Assembly: GCF_003545875.1 (NCBI RefSeq)
Contig: NZ_QHCS01000008.1
Span: 124,001 to 188,000 of the forward strand
Direction of reading: 5' to 3'
Length of the DNA: 64,000 bases
Source of the DNA: Leptospira stimsonii
GTDB lineage: Bacteria > Spirochaetota > Leptospiria > Leptospirales > Leptospiraceae
The notes below the pieces were generated by a model. The model did no database searches and was not told the DNA's origin. It saw nothing but the letters and a program-made list of their open reading frames with translations. Positions 37,212-47,271 of the stretch are shown here, piece by piece (positions within the stretch are counted from its first letter, which is position 1; the number at the start of each line of letters is the position of its first letter). The position numbers and the translations under genes were made by a program.

Positions 37212-38198
37212 TTATTTTTTAATATGTGGTCCAAGAAATTTGTCTCCATTAAAGTGGATCATATGTTCTGGAGAATCGCCTAGCCAAACTTCAGTTTCCC
37301 AGCTAATTTCGATTAACCAATTTCTGAATGAATTACGATCTTTAAAAGCAGAAACATAAACAATATCCAGTTTACACTCTTTCATCAATTCTTCTAATTC
37401 TAAATGCCGGACTCTCGAAATGGGATTCGAGGAATGAACTGCTTCGATTAGAAAAATCCAATTCTTTTCTAGGTCCAATGCAATAATATCAGGCAACTTA
37501 TCATGATTTGGCGTAGGAATTCCAACTTTGTAGAGCATCTTTTCGTCCATGAAAAGTAATTTGTTATTCGTGTCTCCCACATATAAAACAACAGGCTTCT
37601 TTAAAAATCTAGGTAAGAAGTTTTCAATGATCAATTTTTGAATTTCATTATGTTCGCCCACCGACAATTCCAACTGTTTTCCATTTGGAAACATAACCGG
37701 AACAACAGGAAGGTCTTTCGCTCTCTCAACCCGAGCTGCATAATCACCGTGTTTATTAATAAATTTCTCGATGTGCTTTTTCCACGGTCCGCCTGGATAA
37801 GCCCTAAGGAGATCACCCACTTCTTGAGAAATTCCATATTTTCGAGTAGGATTATTCGTGTTAGCATCGGGGTTGCCTGCACTTTTAAGAACTATCCCTG
37901 CTTGCACTAGATAAATCAAAACTTTTCTTCTTACGTCATCATAAGAGCCGGGAGAAATAGTTAATCCATAATTTGTGTTCCAAAACGTAATGATTTCGCG
38001 AGTACTTAGGCTCCAAGAATCTGCACGCCCAGTCCAATTCTGCGCATTCTTCCAAAATGAATTTGGTCGAACATTCGCCAAAGCCAAGAGTGCTAAAGCA
38101 ATTCTTTCCCTCCTTCCCTTTGTCAGCAATGGATCAAATGCTCTTAACTCAGTTAAAATTTCGATTGCTTCTTCTATCTTACTATTTTTCCTACTCAT
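37212..38198 (-). CDS. BsuBI/PstI-type restriction endonuclease
   Basis: The 328-residue protein matches the BsuBI/PstI family. A winged N-terminal part (residues 1-170) is followed by the catalytic part with LYVGDTNNKLLFMDEKML, HDKLPDIIALDLEKNWIFLIEAVHSSNPISRVRHLEL and LDIVYVSAFKDRNSFRNWL. The Asp of LPDIIALD and the Glu of FLIEAV are likely metal ligands. It should cut unmethylated foreign DNA. Its start overlaps the methylase stop (TAATG), so the methylase is translated first. The exact site cannot be read from the sequence. Confidence 0.8.
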   Translation of the reverse strand: MSRKNSKIEEAIEILTELRAFDPLLTKGRRERIALALLALANVRPNSFWKNAQNWTGRADSWSLSTREIITFWNTNYGLTISPGSYDDVRRKVLIYLVQAGIVLKSAGNPDANTNNPTRKYGISQEVGDLLRAYPGGPWKKHIEKFINKHGDYAARVERAKDLPVVPVMFPNGKQLELSVGEHNEIQKLIIENFLPRFLKKPVVLYVGDTNNKLLFMDEKMLYKVGIPTPNHDKLPDIIALDLEKNWIFLIEAVHSSNPISRVRHLELEELMKECKLDIVYVSAFKDRNSFRNWLIEISWETEVWLGDSPEHMIHFNGDKFLGPHIKK

Positions 38199-39229
38199 TA
38201 AAATAAAGTCGGCTCAAGTGGTGCATTCAATCTATTGATAATTCCTGCATTGCTAATGAATGGATTTGATAAATATTCCATGACTGACTTAGCTATAGCT
38301 TTGGCCATTAAAGGAGGCACTGCATTACCAATTTGATTAAATTGAGCACCCTCCGAACCAGAAAATTCAAACCAATCAGGGAAACTTTGTAGTCTCGCAC
38401 CTTCTCGAACAGTTAATCTTCTCCTTTTTCCATTAGGAAGTTTAACACGCAACATATCTCCTGTTGCTCCATTTAGATTTCTACAGGTCACTGTCCTAGC
38501 CGGTTCATCAAGATGCAAATCTCTCGGCCTGACGCACGAGGAGGCTTTTTCATATTTTGCAATATACTCATCCATGCTTTTCGTAAGATACTTAGGATTA
38601 GGAGGAATATTTTGCAATAAATCTCCCAAGGCATCACCAACTGTAAAAGAATGATTAATTTTATCGGGAAATTTCCATTGTCCCCTATGAGCCACAACAA
38701 ACAATCGTTCTCTCTTTTGAGGAACCCCGTAGTGCACAGAATTCAATAAATTATACTCAACAATGTAATTTAAATTTTTTAATTCTTCAACAATATGATC
38801 GAAATATAATTTATTCTTATATAACATCCCTCGAACGTTTTCAAAGATTGCAATTTTAGGATCATATTTCTTTACAGCAGACAAAAATGCCGGAAAGCCG
38901 TCACGAATATCTTTCTTTCCCTTCTGATGCCCTATTACACTAAAAGGTTGGCAGGGAGGACCTCCAATAATAATATCAGTTTTTTCGGTAAAGTCTGAAT
39001 CGACTGTAATGTAAGTTTCAAAACATTCCCCATCCAGATTCGTTGAATAAGTTTGACATGCTTGGTGATCCATCTCATATCCAACGGTCTCAAAACCACA
39101 GGCTTCGAAACCCAATGCAAGGCCTCCGCAACCTGCAAAAAGATCTAAAACAGGCCCGAATGAATTTTTGTTACCAGGAATTCTTAACTCCCTATCGAGA
39201 TATTCAGCAAAGTCCATTTCACTAAACAT
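38198..39229 (-). CDS. DNA (cytosine-5) methyltransferase
   Basis: The 343-residue protein has all main C5-methylase motifs: LDLFAGCGGLALGFE (I), GGPPCQPFSVIG (IV, with the catalytic Cys), FENVRGML (VI), PQKRERLFVVA (VIII), RRLTVREGARLQSFPDWF (IX) and QIGNAVPP (X). It should protect host DNA from the neighbouring endonuclease. BsuBI/PstI-type enzymes are usually paired with adenine methylases, so the C5 partner is unusual. It is the first gene of the R-M operon. Confidence 0.9.
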   Translation of the reverse strand: MFSEMDFAEYLDRELRIPGNKNSFGPVLDLFAGCGGLALGFEACGFETVGYEMDHQACQTYSTNLDGECFETYITVDSDFTEKTDIIIGGPPCQPFSVIGHQKGKKDIRDGFPAFLSAVKKYDPKIAIFENVRGMLYKNKLYFDHIVEELKNLNYIVEYNLLNSVHYGVPQKRERLFVVAHRGQWKFPDKINHSFTVGDALGDLLQNIPPNPKYLTKSMDEYIAKYEKASSCVRPRDLHLDEPARTVTCRNLNGATGDMLRVKLPNGKRRRLTVREGARLQSFPDWFEFSGSEGAQFNQIGNAVPPLMAKAIAKSVMEYLSNPFISNAGIINRLNAPLEPTLF

Positions 39230-39289
39230 ACATTTAGATACGATTATTATGTCAAGTAAAAATTCGCTTCACATTTAAGTGAAAAATAA

Positions 39290-39330
39290 TAGGCCTGAGT
39301 AAAATCTATAGATCAGTTTTAATTCGAATC
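39290..39330. repeat. Third relative of the GAGTAAAATCT hairpin
   Basis: GCCTGAGTAAAATCT followed by AGATCAGTTTTAA upstream of the methylase gene resembles the inner hairpin at 37051-37080 and 61236-61262 (GAGTAAAATCTGCGAAGCAG). It may be a shared regulatory or terminator structure. Confidence 0.4.
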
Positions 39331-39371
39331 ATCGAAACGAAAATCAATAAGAATACACTGCTATAAAACGA

Positions 39372-41313
39372 TTAAGGAGCATTTAGTAATTTATTTAGAT
39401 CCTTAATTAAATTTTCCATAGTAAGTAAAGCTTCTTCAAATCCCACCAACTCTTTTGTATCAGATATGGTATATAGATATTGAGCGGGAGAAAAATGATC
39501 AAATTCAGAGACTTGTGCTGGAAGAGTTCTGAAATAACCTTCCGTTTCAGTTACGATTCGTCCATCCGCGTTTTGTAATTTCGTTTCATCAAATGCTAAT
39601 TGATTAGTTAATCGGTAGGATAAATTAATTAATGAGATATAGAATTTATTACCTAAAACGTCCTCTATATCTGCTTCCTCTTTCTTGTGATTACCCAAAT
39701 AATTAGTCGTCAATAACAAATGATCGGGCTTAAGTAACTTCCCAAGGTTATCAATTTTCTGCTTCTGACCTTTTTGAACATCAATGAGAGCGGCAATATG
39801 CAATAAGTTTGCTTGGAAAAGGGAGATATAGCCAGGAATCTTATCAATACCTCCTACAATACTAATGGTCCAGCGATAATCAAGACCTGCCTTTCCTCGA
39901 AGCTGAAGCTGCTGTGAAAACCGCTTTAAATAAAGAAAATCTGAAGAACCTTCAACAAGTATATTGTTTTTTCCAATAAATAAGCTTTGAGTCAATTCAT
40001 AATCTAAAGCTTATTTTGTAAAGGAGAAATTGTATCTGGGTCTTTACTCAGAATCTTACTACTAACCTTTGTTCCTAAAAGTTGTTCTTCTTTTGTTTTT
40101 GAATCTGTGATTACAACATCTTCAACAGTTCGGGCAGATAATATATTGTCGGTATCTATCATGAAAGGAGAATGAGCTGTATAAACAACTTGATATTCAG
40201 GCTTTAATTGTTCATTAATATATCTTAACAAATCACCTTGCGCTCGAGCATGCAAAGTTAATCCAGGCTCATCCAAAAGTATAACTAACTTTCTCTTGTA
40301 AGTTTCCCTTAACTGGTAAAACCAAACTAAAAGGAAAAAAACCAAACAAACCCGCTACTTCTTTCATCGAAACTCGTATCGGCCCGATGCCGACGGTTGT
40401 TTATTCGAGTCCTAAATATGTATCCAGAATTAAATGGAGGCAGGTCCTCCGGCTTAGCAGAATCAAACTTTAGTTCGACATCAAGATGTTTATTTTGAGT
40501 CCAATACTTGAAGATCTGATCGCTTATTTGATTAGACAAAGCCTTCAATGAAGAGTTAAATTCTTCAAAAGTTTTGGCTCCACTAATTGCTTCGATAGTT
40601 GTCCCCGCCAAATTCAGTAGAGAGGTAAATATTTTATCATTTGAATTTAAGGCGTTTTGATCTTTTCTCTGGTTAAAGTCATTTAAGGATACATTTCCAG
40701 GCAATCTAGTATACTGATCAAAGTATAAGAATGTCGGAATACATTCATCGATAATTGTATGAATTCTATTTTCTACTTTTTCAGAAGAATTCTTATTAAG
40801 GTATTCAAGTAATTTTGTCTGATTAGATGTTCTCTCACTCAGCCCATTTAGGTAATTTTTCAAGTGGTCTAGGTTAGCAATCTGAATATCTTCTGGAATT
40901 TCTGTAGAGTGTTTCTTAATTAAATTAATAATTAGATTTGCTTCATTAAAGGAAACTTCGATCTTCCTTTTGTTATCATATCCTACGGAAATTTTTACTA
41001 TATCAACGGTGATTACATTTGAACCTAACTGTTTTTCAATAGCCTCTTTATCAGACTCATCTAATTCTCATTCTGTATCTACTACCTGAGTCTCCGGTAT
41101 AGGTTGATTTGGCTTCCATTTTTTCTTGGGGAAATCCAACGTTTGCGAGAAAGCTTCTTTTTTAGTATCTGGTTTTATCCTATAAAGAGCTTTTAAAATT
41201 GCAGTCTTACCAGATTCATTTTTCCCTACTAAGCATGTTACTTTATCCAAGAAAAGTTCTCCTGAATCTTCAATACATCTAAAATCTTTAATTTGAATTT
41301 TCTTTAATAACAT
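39372..41313 (-). pseudogene. OLD-family ATPase-TOPRIM nuclease, broken in four pieces
   Basis: Read together, the pieces form one protein of about 650 residues: an N-terminal ATPase (LLKKIQIKDFRCIEDSG, Walker A CLVGKNESGKTAIL), a middle helical region, Walker B with VILLDEPGLTLHARAQGDL and YTAHSPFMID, and a TOPRIM domain (ILVEGSSDFLYLK, IAALIDVQKG). An in-frame TGA lies at 41068-41070, a lost T near 40330 and another near 40007 shift the frame. OLD nucleases act in phage defence. The ATG at 41313 has AAGGAG upstream. Both indels are in T-runs, so sequencing error is possible. Confidence 0.8.
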
Positions 41314-41355
41314 AAAACATCTCCTTATTTTTTTAAGATTTAATAATAGAACAAA

Positions 41356-41375
41356 GCCTGCCATGGACGGCAGGC
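41356..41375. repeat. Conserved end hairpin of large cassette 1
   Basis: GCCTGCC (41356-41362) pairs with GGCAGGC (41369-41375). Large cassette 2 has GCCAGCC/GGCTGGC at the same place (63919-63938): T:A has become A:T on both arms, so the stem is conserved as structure. Confidence 0.6.
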
Positions 41376-41402
41376 GCTATAAATGAAGGGGCGCGGCATG
41401 GC

Positions 41403-41590
41403 GGCTAACGACCGAAGCTTGACGACGTCGCGTCCCCGAGCGCCTTTGCGCAAAAGGGTCGCGAACTTCTATTTCTGAAAATCTCTTCTTTTACTATTTA
41501 GTCAAGTTCGCGAAGCGATGTGTCGAAGACCGGAGTGAGTCCCGAACGGATTCCGTGAGTGGCGAACGAAGCGGCAAGCGTTAGTTAGCC
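41403..41590 (-). repeat. attC-like site 12 (type B)
   Basis: Boxes GGCTAAC and GTTAGCC, 188 bp; body nearly identical to sites 6, 16, 25, 28, 31 and 33. Confidence 0.85.
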
Positions 41591-41710
41591 GCTGTTCCCG
41601 CGAGCATCTTCAAGCGACTCCAATAAACCATTGCAACTGAATGAAACAAGAAACGCTCACCCCTTCTCACGCTAAGCCAAACCCTTCCGAAAAAGCGCAG
41701 AGGGAATGGC

Positions 41711-41716
<6 letters not shown>
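41409..41716 (-). mobile_element. ORF-less cassette, copy 2
   Basis: A 308-bp unit: type B attC plus spacer 41591-41710. It differs from copy 1 by a few bases and one deletion near 41700. Confidence 0.8.
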
Positions 41717-41894
<178 letters not shown>

Positions 41895-41941
41895 GAGCGT
41901 TTTTGCCGATGATCTAACAAATTACGCCATGGATTGCGTTT

Positions 41942-42257
41942 TTAATTTTTAATCCCTAAAATATTTAAGGCCTTTGAATTATTTTTAAGAATGAATAACA
42001 TTCTTTGAGCTGGGCCTTGTGGAATGTTTTTTCCAGATTCCCAAGCTTCTATTGTTTTAGTAGAAACACCTAATGCTTGAGCAAAAGTATTTTGTGTAAG
42101 ATGTAAATTAGTTCTAATATTTCTGATTTCTTTACCTTTAAACGTTGGCAATTCCTGAATTTCAATAATTTGCGCCTTTACGCCTGAAACTTTCTTGCCT
42201 TTAGTATATTCAATTGCTTCATTAAGCCCTTTTGAAAGACTATTAAATAGTTTATTA

Positions 42258-42274
<17 letters not shown>
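41942..42274 (-). CDS. higA: HigA-like XRE antitoxin
   Basis: The 110-residue protein has a C-terminal helix-turn-helix: IRNIRTNLHLTQNTFAQALGVSTKTIEAWESGKNIPQGPAQRMLFIL, as in HigA/NadS antitoxins that follow their toxin gene. The N-terminal part should bind the toxin. It overlaps the toxin gene by 17 bp. Confidence 0.85.
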
Positions 42275-42635
<361 letters not shown>

Positions 42636-42650
42636 CCCTATTCAATAGGG
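42636..42650 (-). promoter_or_regulatory. higBA operator
   Basis: CCCTATT (42636-42642) and AATAGGG (42644-42650) form a perfect 15-bp palindrome right before the toxin start codon. Confidence 0.6.
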
Positions 42651-42690
42651 TATTGTCAATCTCTAAATCTTTACAAAATTCCTGGCTTAA

Positions 42691-42710
42691 TCGCCGCACG
42701 GACGCGGCGA
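42691..42710. repeat. Hairpin with ACGGAC loop
   Basis: TCGCCGC (42691-42697) pairs with GCGGCGA (42704-42710). The loop resembles the AAGGAC/ATGGAC loops of the large-cassette end hairpins. Confidence 0.45.
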
Positions 42711-42740
42711 AAACAATGGTAGTAACCCGGCAAAAATGTC

Positions 42741-42920
42741 GCCTAACGAAATAGGCTTCTCGACGTTCGCGTTCCCGAAGCGCTTGTGCGCGAAGGGATT
42801 GGAACGAGGTTCGAGCGACCTTAGTCGCGTCCCGCGAACCGAGTTACAAAGCAAATGTGCCGAAGGCCAAGCGAGAGTTGCGAAGCAATCTCGAAGCGCA
42901 GTGAGAAGCCGTAGTTATGC
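42741..42920 (-). repeat. attC-like site 14
   Basis: Boxes GCCTAAC and GTTATGC, 180 bp. It ends the DUF262 cassette at 42931-44652. Confidence 0.85.
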
Positions 42921-42930
42921 GCCGTGAATT

Positions 42931-44652
42931 TCAATGCACTTGCCAGGTTCGAATAATAAAGTTTTTCAAAGTCTCCTCTCTATTTTCCAAAGCTTTCTTA
43001 TTCCAATCTCTTACTTTTATAATTTCTTTCATCAATAGTAAGTTACTTTTTTTATAAATTTCTTTTTTATTTGGAAATGAACTGTTACCTGCAATTGAAT
43101 TTTGTTGTTTCGGCAAAACCGTAAGATTACCAATACGATTGACATTCTTAATTATTACGCTATTTCCCCTTCCAAACTTACCTTTCCAGTAAGTCTCATT
43201 GCCAGGTTCTTGAGGAAAAATATGCTCAATTGTCTCGGCGGAGTTCCCATTCCAGATGTCACTCCAGGAATTCGATATTTCGATTTTCAATTGCTTTGCT
43301 AAACTCAATTCATAGTGATACAAAATATAACGTAGCTCATTTGTCCAACTTGTGTAACAATCTCTTTCTTTAATTAGCTTATTTACTTCTGACTCAATAT
43401 CATAGGACGAAGCAATGGATTTAAGATTTTTAACTATTTCAGTCACACCTTCATGCTTGTTTTTATAAATTTCATAAGCAATTCGAACATACTCTCCGAC
43501 AGCTGTTCGAGAGTCTTTTTTTGATATGCCGAAGATTAAAAAAGAGATTTTCTCCCAAATACTTTTTAAATTAGTTTTGTCTTTTGCTGATAAGTCTTTT
43601 GATGAGACGATCGCGAGATAAAGCAGTCGCGCATGCGATATGCTTGTAATCGTATTCAGAATTTGATCATCGTAAAGCTCTTCCAACTTGCTAGCAATAT
43701 CAACAAAGATGTTCATTATTTTCAATATATCATTGGGATTAGTAGTTGCCTTTTCTTTCAAAAATTCATATGAAATTTCTGATGATATCACTCTACTTGG
43801 GGTTGAATCTTGCATTAGAGTTGCTGCATATCTTAAGATCTCATCGCCATTTAGGTTTTTGATCCCTATTTTCTCGTAAAGCTTTGTCCATATTTTATGA
43901 GATTCAATAAATTTAGACTTTGAATTTTGAACTCCATATTTTTCGTATATGATCCCCATTAACATACTTTTAGTTTTGTCTAACCACTCAACAGGTCTAC
44001 CTCTTGAGTTTAAGACCTCAAAAGTCGTGTAAACCATTCCTTCATCAAGGATTTCATAATATAAAAATCCCAATCTATTTTGAACTATCCTAAGAATATT
44101 TAATAATATTTCATTATTCGAATTTGACTGAATAAAATACTTACATTCAATAATTGCGTTTTTAAGATTTTCTTCACCAGTAGTTAATGGTTGAAAATTT
44201 GTCTCGCTGTAACCTTCTTTTAAGTAGCGCGAGAAAACTCTATTACTGTCATGATTTGTTTGTAATAATATTGCCGAGTTATCCCTTTTTATCAGTAAAT
44301 TTTTTAATTCTTCTGCAATTTTATAATTATCAAAATCGTTTTCTAAAATATAATCAGAAATCTCTTTTAATAAAATAATTAGTGTAGTGATCCTTTGCTG
44401 ACCGTCAACGATTTCAACGATTTCATATTCGTGCTGACCAATTGTAATTTTCTCTTTAGTATTTAATGCAACAAGAGTTGCCATAAAGTGTTGATAATTT
44501 ATATCGTTTTTATTTAAGACAGCAAGAATATCCTGAAATAAATCGACTCTTTGTTTTTTTTCCCAGCTATACGGTCGTTGGTATTCTGGAATCCTGAACA
44601 GCCGTCCTTGGCATAGCTTCAAAAACTGCAGATATAGTGGCTGTAGACTCAT
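42931..44652 (-). CDS. GmrSD-like protein (DUF262 plus DUF1524 HNH)
   Basis: The 573-residue protein has an N-terminal DUF262/ParB-like domain (FRIPEYQRPYSWEKKQRVDLFQDI, IVEIVDGQQRITTLIIL) and a C-terminal DUF1524 His-Me finger nuclease (SAETIEHIFPQEPGNETYWKG, NRIGNLTVLPKQQNSIAGNSSF). This is the layout of GmrSD-type type IV restriction enzymes, which cut modified phage DNA using NTP. The conserved DGQQR and EHIFPQ are intact. It is the only gene of its cassette and is preceded by AAGGAG. Confidence 0.9.
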   Translation of the reverse strand: MSLQPLYLQFLKLCQGRLFRIPEYQRPYSWEKKQRVDLFQDILAVLNKNDINYQHFMATLVALNTKEKITIGQHEYEIVEIVDGQQRITTLIILLKEISDYILENDFDNYKIAEELKNLLIKRDNSAILLQTNHDSNRVFSRYLKEGYSETNFQPLTTGEENLKNAIIECKYFIQSNSNNEILLNILRIVQNRLGFLYYEILDEGMVYTTFEVLNSRGRPVEWLDKTKSMLMGIIYEKYGVQNSKSKFIESHKIWTKLYEKIGIKNLNGDEILRYAATLMQDSTPSRVISSEISYEFLKEKATTNPNDILKIMNIFVDIASKLEELYDDQILNTITSISHARLLYLAIVSSKDLSAKDKTNLKSIWEKISFLIFGISKKDSRTAVGEYVRIAYEIYKNKHEGVTEIVKNLKSIASSYDIESEVNKLIKERDCYTSWTNELRYILYHYELSLAKQLKIEISNSWSDIWNGNSAETIEHIFPQEPGNETYWKGKFGRGNSVIIKNVNRIGNLTVLPKQQNSIAGNSSFPNKKEIYKKSNLLLMKEIIKVRDWNKKALENREETLKNFIIRTWQVH

Positions 44653-44680
44653 TTTTTTCTCCTTAAATTTTAACCATGGC

Positions 44681-44864
44681 GTCTAACGAAATAGGCTTCT
44701 CGACGTTCGCGGTTCTGGAGCGCGTCTAAACGCGCGGAAGAATTGGAACGAGGCTTGAGGCGTCCTAACGCCGTCCCGCAAGCCGAGTGACAAAGCGAAT
44801 GTGCCGAAGGCCAAGCAAGAGTCGCGAAGCGATCTCGCAGCGCCGCGAGAAGCCGCAGTTAGGC
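44681..44864 (-). repeat. attC-like site 15
   Basis: Boxes GTCTAAC and GTTAGGC, 184 bp. It ends the J-domain-like cassette at 44859-45745. The stop codon of that gene overlaps the right box. Confidence 0.85.
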
Positions 44865-45745
44865 GAAGTTAGCGAATTTTTCCTTGTTAAGCTTATATTT
44901 ATCTAATATGGATGGCCCGAATTCAGTTAAAATATCTTCTTGTTTTAGAATTTCGATAATCAAGTCATAGAAAGACTGAATTTCTTCTTCGGGAATTAGA
45001 GGCTTGAAAATGCGAGAAATTAATCTTCCCCTCTCTCTGCCATATCTATAAAGAATTACATCCATATCCTGATACCTTAACGTATAATGGATTGCGGAAG
45101 TAATGTTTTCTCTTTCAATCAACCCCGTATCAGAGTTTTCAAACCGTACAAGGTCCAATGCAATCTGTCGAGCAAACTCTCTTTGAAACGCCTTGCTACT
45201 TAACTTAACTTGAATATTTTTGCAATAAGATTCTCGCTCGTAAGCCGTATACCAAAGTAGAGAACTTATAACTATTGAGAAGAGCCAGAAAATGCCGAAA
45301 ATGGGATTTGAAGCGTCTATATATTTGCTCAATACTGGATGTTCTATGATCGTTTTAGGGAAAAACCACGTTATGCTTAAAAAACCAGAAATGGCTGTTA
45401 ACGTTATTTTTGGACCGAAAAGCTCTCTAAGTTTTGTTCTTTCAAAGTTTTCTAACGACTTTTGAAAGTCTGAACTAAATTCTCGTATCTGTGCGCTAAT
45501 TACTTCTTTTTTCTTAATTTCTGCCAATACTGTTTCTTTGCGGGGAACTATATCTCTCGGCTTGTCAATATTTTTCAATGCTTCAGTTAGAGCAATATAC
45601 TGCTCTTTCTTTTCCCTTTCAATTCGCCAAGGTTTTTATCAGGATGCAACTTCTTAATTTTTTCTCGCAATTTGGCCTTAACTTTAGATACATCCGTTTC
45701 TCGAATATTAAACTTTTCTCTTATTTCATCAATTAAATTGGTCAT
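44859..45745 (-). pseudogene. J-domain membrane protein with a frameshift
   Basis: The first frame from ATG 45745 gives MTNLIDEIREKFNIRETDVS, then KVKAKLREKIKKLHPDKN, a J-domain with the HPD tripeptide that stimulates DnaK ATPase. It then shifts: in the next frame EREKKEQYIALTEALKNIDK runs on into a 239-residue protein with two membrane segments (about residues 60-110). One C is missing near 45635. The downstream part alone (start 45578) could still be made. A membrane-anchored DnaJ-like cochaperone or defence factor is inferred. Confidence 0.65.
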
Positions 45746-45769
45746 GTAAATTTCCTTTTTGCTAATTTC

Positions 45770-45957
45770 GCATAACGACCGAAGCTTGACGACGTCGCGT
45801 CCCCGAGCGCCTTTGCGCGAAAGGGTCGCGAACTTCTATTTCTGAAAATCTCTTCCTTTACTATTTAATCAAGTTCGCGAAGCGATGTGTCGAAGACCGG
45901 AGTGAGTCCCGAACGGATTCCGTGAGTGGCGAACGGAGCGGCAAGCGTTAGTTAGCT
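45770..45957 (-). repeat. attC-like site 16 (type B)
   Basis: Boxes GCATAAC and GTTAGCT, 188 bp, with type B body. GTTAGCT is a one-base variant of the type B GTTAGCC. Confidence 0.85.
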
Positions 45958-46084
45958 GCTGTTCCCGCGAGCATCTTCAAGCGACTCCAATAAACCATTG
46001 CAACTGAATAAAACAAGAAACGCTCACCCCTTCTCACGCTAAGCCAAACCCTTCCGGAAAAAGCACAGCGGGAATGACGGCTAA
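45776..46084 (-). mobile_element. ORF-less cassette, copy 3
   Basis: 309 bp: type B attC plus spacer 45958-46078. Spacer nearly identical to the other copies. Confidence 0.8.
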
Positions 46085-46255
46085 CGACCGAAGCTTGACG
46101 ACGTCGCGTCCCCCAGCGCCTTTGCGCGAAAGGATTGACGGAGGCTTGAGGCGCCTTAGCGCCGACTCACAAGCCGAACGTCAAAGCGAATGTGCCGAAG
46201 GCCAAGCAAGAGTCGCGAAGCGATCTCGCAGCGCAGTGAGAAGCCGCAGTTAGAC
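46079..46255 (-). repeat. attC-like site 17 (A/B chimera)
   Basis: Boxes GGCTAAC and GTTAGAC, 177 bp. The left third follows type B (GACCGAAGCTTGACGACG) and the rest type A, so it looks recombined. It ends the PIN/RHH cassette at 46274-46947. Confidence 0.8.
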
Positions 46256-46273
46256 GATCGTGCGTGCTTTAAT

Positions 46274-46699
46274 TCAAGCCTTGATCATTTCAGAATTAAT
46301 GATATTTAATGCTTTTCCTTTTTTTGTTTTGTAAAAAAGAAAATCACTGTCCAAAGTTAAAATATCCTTAATTCCATAAATTTCAGAAAGACTAACAAGA
46401 GAAGCATCTGCAAAATCCATTGGACGATCTGAATATTTTTCCATATAATAATGTATCAATGGAAAATGATCATTATCTTGGTTTAAAATTGTAACCGCTC
46501 CGTCTTTAATCCATTCAATAAATGAACTCTGAGCTTGTTTATTATCTGATAATAAATATGAAACTTCTGTTACCACGGCTATAGTCGTAAATAATCGCCC
46601 TTTGAAATCCTTTAAAAACAATCTGATGTTATTACAATAAACATCAGATTCATCAAAAAAGGCAACAATAGGTCCAGTATCAATAATTGCTTTTATCAT
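46274..46699 (-). CDS. vapC: PIN-domain toxin (VapC type)
   Basis: A 141-residue PIN protein: KAIIDTGPIVAFFDESD (first Asp), TIAVVTEVSYLLSD (Glu), RPMDFADASLVSLSEIYG (Asp pair) and ILTLDSDFLFYK. Likely an RNase toxin. It overlaps its antitoxin by 4 bp. Confidence 0.85.
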   Translation of the reverse strand: MIKAIIDTGPIVAFFDESDVYCNNIRLFLKDFKGRLFTTIAVVTEVSYLLSDNKQAQSSFIEWIKDGAVTILNQDNDHFPLIHYYMEKYSDRPMDFADASLVSLSEIYGIKDILTLDSDFLFYKTKKGKALNIINSEMIKA

Positions 46700-46947
46700 T
46701 TACCTTTTTGTTTTTTCAGTATTGCATCTTTAATATACTTTTGATGATTTACTGATTTATCTGAAATCCCACTTTTATATTGGCCAAAGTATTTTTTACC
46801 TAATTCATAGGCTGATGGCTTTTGGGCAAAATTATCAATGTAATAAACTAAAGATTCTTTGATTACTTCTGATTTACTTTTATTTTCAATTTTAGCCACT
46901 TCTGATAGTTTTTTTTCTAATTCCGGAGGTAATCGAAGACTAATCAT
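46696..46947 (-). CDS. Ribbon-helix-helix antitoxin
   Basis: The 83-residue protein starts MISLRLPPELEKKLSEVAKI, then ENKSKSEVIKESLVYYIDN, a CopG-type ribbon-helix-helix. The tail should bind the PIN toxin. A palindromic operator lies upstream at 46960-46977. Confidence 0.85.
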   Translation of the reverse strand: MISLRLPPELEKKLSEVAKIENKSKSEVIKESLVYYIDNFAQKPSAYELGKKYFGQYKSGISDKSVNHQKYIKDAILKKQKGK

Positions 46948-46959
46948 AAAACGCCTCTT

Positions 46960-46977
46960 GTATCACATATGTAATAC
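46960..46977 (-). promoter_or_regulatory. Operator of the PIN/RHH module
   Basis: GTATCACATATGTAATAC is an 18-bp near-perfect palindrome 13 bp upstream of the antitoxin start. Confidence 0.55.
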
Positions 46978-47077
46978 GTTTTCAAATCTGGTCAACAAAA
47001 TTTTTGTGCTTTCTCGAATTGCAAAAATGAATTTATAAAGAAGTTTTTCATTTCAAAAGTCATTTCGCACGCATGGC

Positions 47078-47260
<183 letters not shown>

Positions 47261-47271
47261 GATGAAGCGAC

